NCBI RefSeq assembly: GCF_902158555.1
Contig: NZ_CABGGS010000002.1
Coordinates: forward strand, 1-64,000
Origin: Klebsiella spallanzanii
Lineage (GTDB): Bacteria > Pseudomonadota > Gammaproteobacteria > Enterobacterales > Enterobacteriaceae
Direction: 5' to 3'
DNA: 64,000 nucleotides
Part shown: positions 17,237-25,740 of the stretch, one piece after another
Numbering within the stretch: the stretch's first letter is position 1
How the letters are laid out: every line of letters starts with the position of its first letter
Made by a program: the position numbers and the translations under genes
Notes under the pieces: model-generated
What the model was told of the DNA's origin: nothing
Seen by the model: the letters and a program-made list of their open reading frames with translations, nothing else
The model's database searches: none

Positions 17237-17262
17237 AAAAGGGCGTTTACAAGCGTCCTTTT
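17237..17262 (+). terminator. Probable terminator of the WYL-AAA module
   Basis: AAAAGGGCG and CGTCCTTTT pair (one G-T) around an 8-nt loop, 16 bp after the AAA+ stop codon. The T-run is part of the stem, so strength is moderate. It suggests the three-gene module is a separate transcription unit from the srf-like operon. Confidence 0.55.
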
Positions 17263-17502
17263 AATAAATACATTCAATACAAAACTTGGAGCATCTTAGG
17301 CATATAAATTCCTTTTACCACTTAGATTTGGAAAACCAGAATGATGTAAATCAAAAAATTAAAGAACTCCAGATATTCACACCGCGCCAATCTGATAGAC
17401 TTAGTTAACGCAGATAATTTCAGAAAGAATTATGTAATGAAAGCTTATATAAAAGTAAGCGTAAACTCAGCGCCGTATGTAGCCATCAAGCCAGTACTGG
17501 TA

Positions 17503-17538
17503 ACTTAGATGTCCGTCTGTATAGAAGGACATCTAAGT
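17503..17538 (+). repeat. 12-bp inverted repeat abutting the tnpA start
   Basis: ACTTAGATGTCC (17503-17514) and GGACATCTAAGT (17527-17538) pair perfectly across 12 nt. The second arm ends exactly before the ATG of tnpA. In read-through mRNA this hairpin would hide the ribosome site, a known IS strategy against activation by outside promoters. Confidence 0.7.
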
Positions 17539-17952
17539 ATGGAATCCCAATCCTGGCGAAAAGAACTCCGTAAAAATTATTCGTATGACTTCAAGCTCCG
17601 TATAGTCGAACTTGCTTAACGTCCCGGTGCCTGCGTTGCTCAGATTGACCGTGAAAACGGCGTCAACGATAATGTCACCTTCAAATGGCTGCGACTCTGG
17701 CAGAATGAAGGCCGTATATCACGCCTACTTCCGGCTGCCATAGGCACTTCATCATTACCAACAATGTTACCTGTTGAGGTGATACCGGATCCGACACCCT
17801 CTCCCGGGATGAATACAGACCCGGGTCAGTTCCCCGCACTGAATGCCTCATCCTGTTGTGTTGAGTTCCACCACGGAAAAATGACGCTTGAGAACCCGTC
17901 ATCAGAGTTGCTGTCGGTGCTGCTCCGCGAGCTAACCGGGAGAAGCCAATGA
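17539..17952 (+). pseudogene. IS66-family TnpA with premature stop
   Basis: The frame reads MESQSWRKELRKNYSYDFKLRIVELA, then TAA at 17617-17619, then RPGACVAQIDRENGVNDNVTFKWLRLWQNEGR, the helix-turn-helix of IS66 TnpA, and continues to TGA at 17952. Length and end fit TnpA except for the nonsense codon. The ATGA overlap with tnpB is preserved. It is inactive unless the stop is suppressed. Confidence 0.85.
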
Positions 17953-18194
17953 TATCCCTCCCGTCAGGCCCCCGTATCTGGCTGGTTGCTGGCGTCATGG
18001 ATATGTGTAAATCGTTCAATGGTCTCGGCGAGCTTGTACAGCACGTACTTGATAAAAACCAGTTCTCCAGCCACCTGTTTATCTTCCGTGACCGCAAGGG
18101 CGATACCGTAAAGATCTTCTTGGCTGATGCTGATGCCCTGTCCCTGTTTACCAAACGGTCGGAAGGAGGCGTGTTTATCTGGCCTGCTACCGAG
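17949..18194 (+). pseudogene. IS66-family TnpB, 3'-truncated
   Basis: The protein is typical of IS66 Orf2 (MISLPSGPRIWLVAGVMDM, then SFNGLGELVQHVL, then HLFIFRDRKGDTVKI, then FIWPA). After about codon 82 the sequence diverges into unrelated residues and the final 30 or so codons are lost. Start overlaps the tnpA stop. Confidence 0.85.
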
Positions 18195-18556
18195 AGGGCA
18201 TATAGAATTTATAAAATCCTGACAAAAATGTGCAGAAATGGATTTGATGACATTTTTAACTGCCGACAAGATAAAATCAGAGTTATAATCTAAATAAAGA
18301 CATGAAACATAGAATTCCAGCACAAGATGATATACAAAGTTACTAAAATAAGTTATTGCGATGCTGTAAATCAGAATGCGATAATACACTGACAGGGTTT
18401 TTAATTACTATATCCGGTTCTTATGATGCAACGGTCCATAAGTCTTATAAATGAAGCAAAATGCAATGAGGCCTTGCTTGAAAACATAAGATACCCAAAA
18501 CATTTAAGTCTTGTTATCTGTTTATCATCATTGAATCATTTTTAAGGATAAAAATT
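18195..18556 (+). other. Spacer upstream of the first lipoprotein gene
   Basis: AT-rich sequence following the IS66 remnant. No gene is supported. It must contain the promoter of the lipoprotein gene. AAGGAT lies 9 bp before its GTG start, but I see no convincing -35/-10 pair. Confidence 0.4.
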
Positions 18557-19294
18557 GTGAATAATCTTAACAAAAAGATTGCCTGCCTCTTGATTTCAAC
18601 ATCTTTGCTGCTTAGCGGCTGTGCTAATACAGGAAGTACTTTACTGTCAGGAACAAAACCGGACTCTCGCCTGACAACGACTGAGCAATCCCAGTTTTTT
18701 AGCGCTTCCGGCGCACAAGGTTGTGGTGTCGGGGCTGTATCTGGTGCAGCTTTGGGGGCTCTAATTGGTGCTCTCGCTGGTGATACCAAGAAAGCCCTGG
18801 CTGGAGCCGCAATTGGTGGTGCTACGGGATGTGCGGCCGGTATGGCAGCTAACTACTATCTTGATGGCCTGAAAAAGGATTATGCTTCGACATCCGATCG
18901 CCTTCAGGCAATGGATAAGGACATCAGCAAAGATACTGCAGCAGTAGAAAAATCGACTCTGGCGATGAAGCAAGTCATCAGCGAAAATCAAGCTATTCTG
19001 ACCCAAATGAGCATTCAAAAAGATAAGGCAGACTTTGATAAAGCAAGCGCCAAAAAGCAATTGGCACAAATCGACGCCAATATCAGCAGGATGAAAGATA
19101 CAGTTAAAGGCATGAAAGATAAAGAGTCTGCCTATAAAGTAGCGTTACAAGGACAAACAACTACAACATCCGCAGAAAAAATCAAATTGTCTAACTTGAA
19201 CAAAGAGTATACCAGTCTAAGTAGTAAGATCAGCGACTTAGAGAAGGAAACGAACGAGTTATACGAACAACGTCAGGCTATTTCTCTAGGCTAA
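18557..19294 (+). CDS. Glycine-zipper coiled-coil lipoprotein
   Basis: A 245-residue lipoprotein. The signal peptide ends in the lipobox LLSGC with Cys at about 22, so it is exported and lipidated. Serine and other neutral residues follow the cysteine with no aspartate at +2, which fits outer-membrane sorting. Residues about 55-95 form a glycine zipper (GAVSGAALGALIGALAG, then AGAAIGGATGCAAG) that could insert in a membrane. The rest is helical coiled coil with many K, Q, S and D. GTG start with AAGGAT upstream. A strong terminator follows at once, so it is transcribed alone. Similar glycine-zipper lipoproteins (SlyB/OsmB type) react to envelope stress. A link to the downstream trans-envelope operon is inferred from position. 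Confidence 0.75.
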   Translation: MNNLNKKIACLLISTSLLLSGCANTGSTLLSGTKPDSRLTTTEQSQFFSASGAQGCGVGAVSGAALGALIGALAGDTKKALAGAAIGGATGCAAGMAANYYLDGLKKDYASTSDRLQAMDKDISKDTAAVEKSTLAMKQVISENQAILTQMSIQKDKADFDKASAKKQLAQIDANISRMKDTVKGMKDKESAYKVALQGQTTTTSAEKIKLSNLNKEYTSLSSKISDLEKETNELYEQRQAISLG

Positions 19295-19303
19295 TGACTT
19301 TAC

Positions 19304-19327
19304 GCCGATAGGATTATCGGCTTTTTT
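19304..19327 (+). terminator. Strong Rho-independent terminator
   Basis: GCCGATA and TATCGGC form a perfect 7-bp stem around GGAT, followed by six T. It lies 10 bp after the lipoprotein stop codon. Confidence 0.9.
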
Positions 19328-19382
19328 AAGACGGCTTTGATATGTAAAGCATCGTTATTTGACTCAATTTATGGATAATTCG

Positions 19383-19865
19383 ATGAGAAAATATGTGCTC
19401 CTCGCATCTATCTTGCTTACCGGTTGTTCCACATCGCCACAGGACTGTGATTTACACGCACAAGATCCGAGTTTTATTACCAAACTGAGCTGCGCCACAT
19501 CCGGCGGTTATCGTCAGCAAGTTGATCAAAAAGAACAGCAGGTTCGACTCAGCCAGTATGAAAATGAGTCGGCGAAGCAACAGCAAGCTTATACCCAAAA
19601 CCGACAGCAGAATGTCAATCAGAAGCTGGCCGATGAACAAGCAAGGTTAAATGCCGTGCGTTCAGACCTGTCGCAGACCATTGCACAGCTGAAGTCCAGC
19701 AAAATAAACAGCAGTGAACGCCAGAAGGAAATTCAACAATTACAGGACTTGCAACGGCAGTCTAAGCATGCCAGTGGCGCAAGTGAAATTGCTGAAATTG
19801 AAAAGAAAGTCGCAGAAGCCAAGCAGAAAATCAAAGTCCTGGAGGAAGCAAATACCCTTCGCTAA
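19383..19865 (+). CDS. Coiled-coil lipoprotein
   Basis: A 160-residue lipoprotein. MRKYVLLASILLTGCSTSPQD has a short signal peptide and the lipobox LLTGC (Cys 15). After a short head with two further cysteines the protein is a glutamine-rich coiled coil (for example QQVDQKEQQVRLSQYENESAKQQQAY and EIEKKVAEAKQKIKVLEEA). ATG at 19383 is chosen because it gives a normal signal peptide; ATG at 19371 is possible. Neither has a strong ribosome site. No family recognised. With its neighbour it forms a pair of exported coiled-coil lipoproteins next to the membrane operon, as would suit a bridge across the periplasm (inferred). Confidence 0.7.
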   Translation: MRKYVLLASILLTGCSTSPQDCDLHAQDPSFITKLSCATSGGYRQQVDQKEQQVRLSQYENESAKQQQAYTQNRQQNVNQKLADEQARLNAVRSDLSQTIAQLKSSKINSSERQKEIQQLQDLQRQSKHASGASEIAEIEKKVAEAKQKIKVLEEANTLR

Positions 19866-19872
19866 GGATGCA

Positions 19873-19906
19873 CGAAAAGTGGCGCTGGTCACCTGGCCAC
19901 TTTTCG
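19873..19906 (+). terminator. Terminator after the second lipoprotein gene
   Basis: CGAAAAGTGGC (19873-19883) and GCCACTTTTCG (19896-19906) form a perfect 11-bp stem with a 12-nt loop. T-rich and A-rich stem ends make it potentially bidirectional. It separates the lipoprotein from the main operon. Confidence 0.7.
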
Positions 19907-19979
19907 GCTGCTGAAGAAAACGGCTCTGGCTTGCTGAATTTCAGCTACATGCATACCACGCATCTAACTCACAACAATA

Positions 19980-21134
19980 ATGATTTCGGTTATGCAACGA
20001 TTAACAACTGCTGCGCCTATTGATGAAGCGACTCTGACAATCTACGAGGAGACGGTTGAAATCATACACCGTCATCTTCCACCGTCTCTGGCGCTACTCT
20101 ACGCCACTGCTCGTCGTGGTTCACAGGGCCATCTGGAATGGTGGACTGAACGCCAGGGGCTGGCAAAACCCTTTTCTGCGCTAAGCGATGTGGAACAAGC
20201 CGCCGTCCAGAGTAAACGCCAGCAGTACCAGGATATTCTGGCCGGTTTGATTGAGCAGTTACTCGCACACGGCGAAGAACATTCGGCACATGCCTTACAA
20301 AGGCTTTTAACGCATTCGCGCGATCTTAACGGCTATAGTGTAGGTGGCGAACCTGTGCTGATCAACTGGGCCATTATCAGTGAAGCGCCCCTACTTCCCG
20401 TGGTCGTTATCCCATGGTGGCGACGCTTCCTGCCATGGCTATTATTGCTGCTATTGTTGCTGCTGACCGCCTGTGTCTGGTGGTGGCATAAAAATTCATT
20501 AACCCCGCCCCCTCCTCCGATGCATCACGATGTGCCTGCTGCTGCGCCTGCTGTCGCCCCCGCAAGCACGAACTTAACCCAAGCAAACCCCAGCATAAAT
20601 CTGGAGAAACGCAAAGATTTTGGGCGGATCAAAATCAACCTGACCTGGCAACAGGGAAACCATAAAGAGCCTATCGACCTCGATATCGCCGCCTTTATTC
20701 GTTTTAAAAACGGCAAGATCAGTGGTGCCGAAGCGTTGAGTAAGTTCCTGGGAAACTATGACAAACCGCCATATCTGTTGCTGCAACAAGATCTTCGTGA
20801 AGGTAACGATCAAGATGGTGAATGGCTCTTCATCAATGGTAGCCACTGGCAGGATATTGATGAAGTTCTGATTTATAGCTTCATTTACGGCGGCGCCGAC
20901 AACTGGCAAGGGACCAATGCCACCATCACGATTTATGTGCCCAATCAACCCCGCATTAGATCCACACTGACTGACAGCAATCAGCGCAATAACGTTGCGG
21001 CGATAGCCAGACTCAAAAACCTCGACGGTAATATCAATGTTGAACGTCTGGACCGTTTCTTCCCTGACCGGAAGTCGCTGGATAAGCACTATGGCTGGGG
21101 TTTTGAATGGACGCCTGGTGCGAGTAAAAAATAG
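19980..21134 (+). CDS. Inner-membrane protein with SrfA-like N-domain and periplasmic TerD-like domain
   Basis: A 384-residue single-pass membrane protein. Residues 1-145 form a cytosolic domain. RRF then precedes a leucine-rich transmembrane helix (about 150-169), so the positive-inside rule puts the C-terminus in the periplasm. A proline-rich linker follows (174-200). Residues about 214-384 resemble the TerD fold of tellurite/stress proteins: IDLDIAAFIRFKNGKI, a long strand set with DQDGEWLFIN, and a final HYGWGFEW strand. TerD proteins bind calcium through acidic loops. The N-domain is similar to that of the next gene (EWWTERQG...PFSALSDVEQ against DWYSSFPG...PWSGASEAER; both end in a QLL helix). 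First gene of the main operon. Confidence 0.6.
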   Translation: MISVMQRLTTAAPIDEATLTIYEETVEIIHRHLPPSLALLYATARRGSQGHLEWWTERQGLAKPFSALSDVEQAAVQSKRQQYQDILAGLIEQLLAHGEEHSAHALQRLLTHSRDLNGYSVGGEPVLINWAIISEAPLLPVVVIPWWRRFLPWLLLLLLLLLTACVWWWHKNSLTPPPPPMHHDVPAAAPAVAPASTNLTQANPSINLEKRKDFGRIKINLTWQQGNHKEPIDLDIAAFIRFKNGKISGAEALSKFLGNYDKPPYLLLQQDLREGNDQDGEWLFINGSHWQDIDEVLIYSFIYGGADNWQGTNATITIYVPNQPRIRSTLTDSNQRNNVAAIARLKNLDGNINVERLDRFFPDRKSLDKHYGWGFEWTPGASKK

Positions 21135-21184
21135 CCTGCATCACTGTGGCTTTTGTTAAATCACAGCCTTACAAGGTATAGACA

Positions 21185-22654
21185 ATGCGAAATTCGATTC
21201 AGGGACCACTGCTGCGTACCGGGCATAATTCCTCATTTAAGGCTCTGGGTGAAACGGGCTATCCCGTTTTTAAGATGGCGTTCCAGTTACGTGAAGCAAT
21301 CTACCGTCTTGATGCAGGGCGCGATCTGGCTCGTCATTTAGCTATCCCGCAAAACGATCAGGGTGGTGACAGAACCGATTGGTACAGCAGCTTCCCTGGC
21401 GATGTCATCCCCTGGAGCGGTGCGAGTGAAGCGGAGAGGGAATCAGCGCGCCAGCAATTTAATGCGTTTCAAATGGCAGTGCAGGCGTTAAGTGAGCAGT
21501 TACTCAATGCTGAGCAAAACGGGACCGGGGGCGATCGCCGCGTCTTCGCACAGTTGCTGAAGTCAGTCACACATTTCCCGGATTACGAATTTGTGTATCT
21601 TGTAAACGGAATTCTGGTGATTACCTTTTGGGGATTTGTCCATCCGGAAGGCGAACAACGTAACCCTATGCATTGGCTGAGTCCGGCATCACTACCAGCA
21701 ACCCCTCTCGCGGCCTCACCCCCTCTGGCTCCTGTAGACACCGCTGTAAATCCGTCTGTTACACCTGTTGTAGATACCGTAGTGCGCAGACGCTGGAGCT
21801 GGCGTTGGTTGCTCTGGTTGCTACTTGTGTTGCTGCTGCTGGCATTATTGTTAGGTCTTCTACGCGGATGCATACCATCACTCTCCATTCCGGGACTCCC
21901 TGCCATCGCCACGGATAAAACGGCGATCGATACGGCTCCTGCCATCGAACGTCCCGCCGTAGGCGTTTCCGATGGAACAATGCAGGTTTCCCGCACAGGT
22001 TCAGAAACCGTCGTGGGTTCAGCTGTCGTCCCTGGCATATCTGAGGGTACTGAAGTCGATGCGCAGCAAGCACTGGAGCCAACATCGCCAGCCGTTCCGG
22101 CAGCGACAGCAACCACACAGGTCGGTGACGGCACAATTCCCCCAGTCGTTCCTGCCAGTGATGCCAACGCTGATGCGTCGACTATTTCAGCACCTCCTGC
22201 TGCACCTGGCTCCGCAGACGCTCAAACGGCCCCCGTAGTTCAACCAGTCACCACGCCGCCAGTCATCCCGGCACAGGGCACACCGCTGACGCTTCCTCCG
22301 GCCCTTCCCGATGGCCCGGCGCAGTTTCTTAACGGCGAATGGCGCGTGAATGGTGGTATTCAGGACAAGCTCACCGGGCGACCGTTGCAACTGCAATATA
22401 ACTTTGCCCAGGGTAATGGCACCGTCAGCATACGCCAGTCCAGCGGTGTTACCTGCCGTGGCCCTGCCAGCGGCAATGTGCAGCAAGGGGCGCTGAGTAT
22501 CACCAATCCTGAGCAAATGAAATGTAGCGACGGCTCAAACTTTATTGTACCGACAATCGAGTGTAAATCACCCGCTGCTGGCCACGCCGATTGTATTGGC
22601 AGCAATGATGGGGAAAAAACATTCCCTATTCGCATGCTTCAACCTAATTCCTGA
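21185..22654 (+). CDS. srfA: SrfA family protein
   Basis: A 489-residue single-pass inner-membrane protein resembling SrfA of Salmonella. The cytosolic N-domain (1-160) includes FKALGETGYPVFKMAFQLRE and HLAIPQNDQGGDRTDWYSS. RRR precedes the transmembrane helix (about 208-227), so the C-terminus is periplasmic. A long alanine/proline/threonine/valine linker (230-370) can span the periplasm. The end domain has four cysteines (TCRGPAS, KCSDGS, IECKS, ADCIGS) that could form two disulfides. Start ATG has AAGGT upstream. srfB follows after 17 bp. The srf genes were named as SsrB-regulated factors in Salmonella; their biochemical function is not established. Confidence 0.7.
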   Translation: MRNSIQGPLLRTGHNSSFKALGETGYPVFKMAFQLREAIYRLDAGRDLARHLAIPQNDQGGDRTDWYSSFPGDVIPWSGASEAERESARQQFNAFQMAVQALSEQLLNAEQNGTGGDRRVFAQLLKSVTHFPDYEFVYLVNGILVITFWGFVHPEGEQRNPMHWLSPASLPATPLAASPPLAPVDTAVNPSVTPVVDTVVRRRWSWRWLLWLLLVLLLLALLLGLLRGCIPSLSIPGLPAIATDKTAIDTAPAIERPAVGVSDGTMQVSRTGSETVVGSAVVPGISEGTEVDAQQALEPTSPAVPAATATTQVGDGTIPPVVPASDANADASTISAPPAAPGSADAQTAPVVQPVTTPPVIPAQGTPLTLPPALPDGPAQFLNGEWRVNGGIQDKLTGRPLQLQYNFAQGNGTVSIRQSSGVTCRGPASGNVQQGALSITNPEQMKCSDGSNFIVPTIECKSPAAGHADCIGSNDGEKTFPIRMLQPNS

Positions 22655-22671
22655 ACGGGGACGAGATAACT

Positions 22672-25600
22672 ATGTTGCCTGAGATTGTATCTTTCGATCG
22701 TCAAATTACCCTCGTGGGTGACTCTGGGATCCAGTTTATGGATTTCGGATTGTCCCTTGGCCGCCTGCCTGCCGGCGAGTTTGTCAAATTAGCAAACGGT
22801 GTACTTACCCGTTTAATTTACAACGAGCAGCGCGATTACTATTTCTATCAGCCGACCCCCGATAACATCGAGAAGGCAAAAAGCCAGTACGATATCCCTG
22901 TTGAACAGAGCCTGAAGTTGTTTGACGGCATCTGGTTACCGCTTCCTTTGTTTCGCTTTAGCCCACCGAATGTGTACCAGGAGGGACCGCTAAACTGGGC
23001 TCGTTTTCGTTTAGTCAAACTACCTGAAACTGATTTAGATGGTCATAGCCATCGCATGACGCTGGCGATCGACACCCGTATTATGGCTAAACAGCAGGCC
23101 GCCGCTGACCTCAGTCCGAACCAGGAAGATATGAATGCTGGGGCAACCTTCGCCGTCGCGACAGCAACCTATGCCCTAAATTGGTACCTGACGCAGGACT
23201 GGATAACCGACTGGCTCAAAGAAGTATTCAAAGAAGCGAGCAAAGGCCGGGATATCGACGAGCGTGAGCAGGAACTTGCACAGCAATACCCGCTGGCGCA
23301 TTACCTGAACCTTCTGTCATTGATGGCGATTCCAGTCGAAGGTCTGCAAACCCAGACTGACCCCGTCATTGAACTCCCGCAGTTCAGAGTGATCGCCAAC
23401 AGGGAAACCAATGCGATTAAACCCATCGCCGTCGACCTGATACTCGACGTGGGTAACTCGCGCACCTGTGGCATTCTTATTGAAGATCATGGGCAATCAG
23501 GTTCAGGCATGAGGCACAACTATGTGCTGAAACTACGTGATCTCAGCGCCCCCGAACATATCTATACCGATCCTTTTGAAAGCCGGGTCGAGTTTTCGCA
23601 AGCCTTCTTCGGCAAAGATCACTGCTCTGTACGCAGCGGTCGCCACGACGCGTTCCAGTGGCCGACTATCGCACGTATTGGTGGTGAAGCCAGCCGTCTA
23701 GCGGCTCGTCGTAAAGGCAGCGAAGGTTCAACGGGCCTGTCCAGCCCTAAACGCTATTTGTGGGATGAGAAGTTTTATGGTCAGGGTTGGCGTTTTAATG
23801 GCAGCTATGTGCAGGACAGCAATCCATTGGCAACGGCGGCACCATTTGCCAACCTGATCGATGAAAGAGGCGAAGCCCTGCACACCATTGAGGATGAGAT
23901 GGATCGCATCCCCGTTTTTACGCCACGCTACTCACGCAGTTCGCTGATGACCTTTATGCTGGCAGAAGTTCTGACCCAGGCCATTAGCCAGATTAACAGC
24001 CCGGAGCAGCGTATTCGCCAGGGACACGCCGGGATCCCGCGTCAGCTACGCCATATTATTCTGACGGTTCCGCCAGGTATGCCCATGGCTGAACGCTGTA
24101 TGCTGGATGAACGCATGCGTCAGGCTGTCGGCTTGGTGTGGAAATCGTTACGCTGGCACAACGGCGAGAACGATCCGTACGAGGACGTACAAGAAGAGCA
24201 TACGGAAGCTAACATCAAGATCCCATTACCTGAAATCAGGGTGGAGTGGGACGAAGCCTCCTGTGCACAGTTGGTTTACCTGTACACCGAGATTAATCAG
24301 AACTTTGCCGGTCATCCGGAAGAGTTTTTCGACGCAATTGGCCGACCAGACCGTACCGATCGTGAAAGTATCACTATCGCGTCAATTGACATTGGCGGCG
24401 GGACCACCGATCTGGTGATCACCGATTACTGCCTCGATCATAATGGGCACACTGGCGGTGGTACTAACGTACATATCATCCCCCACCAACGCTTCCGCGA
24501 CAGTTTTAAGATCGCAGGTGATGACATTTTGCTGGAAGTTATTCAGTCATACGTTCTCCCCGCTTTTGAGCAAACCCTGCGTGAAGCCGGTGTAATGTCC
24601 ACTGAAACACTGATGTCCCAGTTGTGCGGATCGCAGAATATTAGCGCAGCCGAAGCCGTGCTTCGCCAACAGCTGAGCTTGCAGCTGTTTGTCCCGCTCG
24701 CATTGAATATCCTGGGAACATATGAACATTACGATCCGCTTGATGAACAAACGCATACCCTGATTAACCAACGTGTCGGCGATTTGCTACCGGTGGGTTG
24801 TATTCGTGATGAAGTCGAAGGATTCGTGCGCCGCGAAGTTCAGAAAGCGGGAGGCCCGACGGACTTTAAAATCGCGGATATCATGCTTAATCTGCCACTC
24901 ACCAAACTCCATAGCGATCTATGTGCAGGTAAGTTCAGCATCGATAAAGTCCTGACCGCACTCTGTGAAGTGCTGTCTTATTATCATTGCGATCTGCTGC
25001 TACTCACCGGCCGGCCGTCTCAGTTACCAGGGGTTCAGGCGATCATTCGTCGCAACCTTCCGTTACCGCCAGGGCGTATTCTACCATTACATGGTTATCA
25101 GACAGGTACCTGGTACCCGTTCCATAAAAACGGTCATATCGACGATCCGAAAAGTACAGCTTCAGTGGGTGCCATGCTCACGCAACTGTGTGCTAACCAT
25201 AGCATTCCTAACTTCCATTTCCGCACATCAGAGCTGAAACCCTATTCAACGATTCGCCATATCGGCACCATTGATATGGATAACCTAATTCGCGATGCCG
25301 ACATCGTTTATCAACATATTGAGTCTGAAAACGGGCAGATTAAGCTACCTACCATCATCGATGAAAATGGCGAGAAAACCACACAAAGCATCGTTATGCG
25401 TGGTGACCTGCGCTTAGGCTATCGCCAGTTGGATGCTGAACGCTGGACTGCAGCACCGCTGTATACTCTACGTTTTAGCGAAGAAGGACGTAAAAAATTC
25501 TCTTTGGCTAAGTCCACAGATAACGGCTCTCCGTATCTCAAAGTCAGATTGACGATCGATAAGGGTAAACGAGCCCATCAACTTGGACTGATTAGCGATC

Positions 25601-25740
25601 GTCTGGCGATAGCCGATGTCAGCAGCAATACCGATAAGTCATTTAGCAAACGTGATTTGGATCTGGATCTCAATACGATGCCCGATAGAGGGCTCATTGA
25701 TAGCCGTCACTGGCTCGATAGCGGGAGTGTTAAAAAATAA
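22672..25740 (+). CDS. srfB: SrfB: actin/Hsp70-fold (ASKHA) ATPase-like protein
   Basis: A 1022-residue cytosolic protein of the SrfB family. After a 250-residue N-terminal part, VDLILDVGNSRTCGILIE (about 252) is the phosphate-1 motif of the actin/Hsp70/hexokinase fold. ASIDIGGGTTDLVITDY (about 569) is the phosphate-2 motif. LLLLTGRPSQLPGVQAIIR (about 775) fits the adenosine-binding region. All nucleotide-contacting motifs look intact. It is larger than DnaK because of N- and C-terminal additions. There is no signal peptide or membrane segment. Its stop overlaps the srfC start by one base, so the two are translationally coupled. SrfB-SrfC pairs are conserved in many proteobacteria. A nucleotide-driven scaffold role is inferred. 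Confidence 0.88.
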   Translation: MLPEIVSFDRQITLVGDSGIQFMDFGLSLGRLPAGEFVKLANGVLTRLIYNEQRDYYFYQPTPDNIEKAKSQYDIPVEQSLKLFDGIWLPLPLFRFSPPNVYQEGPLNWARFRLVKLPETDLDGHSHRMTLAIDTRIMAKQQAAADLSPNQEDMNAGATFAVATATYALNWYLTQDWITDWLKEVFKEASKGRDIDEREQELAQQYPLAHYLNLLSLMAIPVEGLQTQTDPVIELPQFRVIANRETNAIKPIAVDLILDVGNSRTCGILIEDHGQSGSGMRHNYVLKLRDLSAPEHIYTDPFESRVEFSQAFFGKDHCSVRSGRHDAFQWPTIARIGGEASRLAARRKGSEGSTGLSSPKRYLWDEKFYGQGWRFNGSYVQDSNPLATAAPFANLIDERGEALHTIEDEMDRIPVFTPRYSRSSLMTFMLAEVLTQAISQINSPEQRIRQGHAGIPRQLRHIILTVPPGMPMAERCMLDERMRQAVGLVWKSLRWHNGENDPYEDVQEEHTEANIKIPLPEIRVEWDEASCAQLVYLYTEINQNFAGHPEEFFDAIGRPDRTDRESITIASIDIGGGTTDLVITDYCLDHNGHTGGGTNVHIIPHQRFRDSFKIAGDDILLEVIQSYVLPAFEQTLREAGVMSTETLMSQLCGSQNISAAEAVLRQQLSLQLFVPLALNILGTYEHYDPLDEQTHTLINQRVGDLLPVGCIRDEVEGFVRREVQKAGGPTDFKIADIMLNLPLTKLHSDLCAGKFSIDKVLTALCEVLSYYHCDLLLLTGRPSQLPGVQAIIRRNLPLPPGRILPLHGYQTGTWYPFHKNGHIDDPKSTASVGAMLTQLCANHSIPNFHFRTSELKPYSTIRHIGTIDMDNLIRDADIVYQHIESENGQIKLPTIIDENGEKTTQSIVMRGDLRLGYRQLDAERWTAAPLYTLRFSEEGRKKFSLAKSTDNGSPYLKVRLTIDKGKRAHQLGLISDRLAIADVSSNTDKSFSKRDLDLDLNTMPDRGLIDSRHWLDSGSVKK

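Larger units (their letters stand above)
17455..18194 (+). mobile_element. IS66-family element remnant (left end, tnpA, tnpB)
   Basis: It begins with the GTAAGCG terminal repeat at 17455, followed by a hairpin, tnpA with an in-frame stop and a truncated tnpB. Homology ends near 18194, where the reading turns into unrelated AT-rich sequence. No tnpC is present on this side. A GACGCTTAC end in the opposite orientation lies at 37456-37464, but the 8-bp flanks do not match as a target duplication. Confidence 0.8.

Noticed and set aside
17964..18389. Long minus-strand frame of 141 codons
   Set aside because: It is antisense to the IS66 tnpB remnant and runs into AT-rich sequence. No ribosome site or family.
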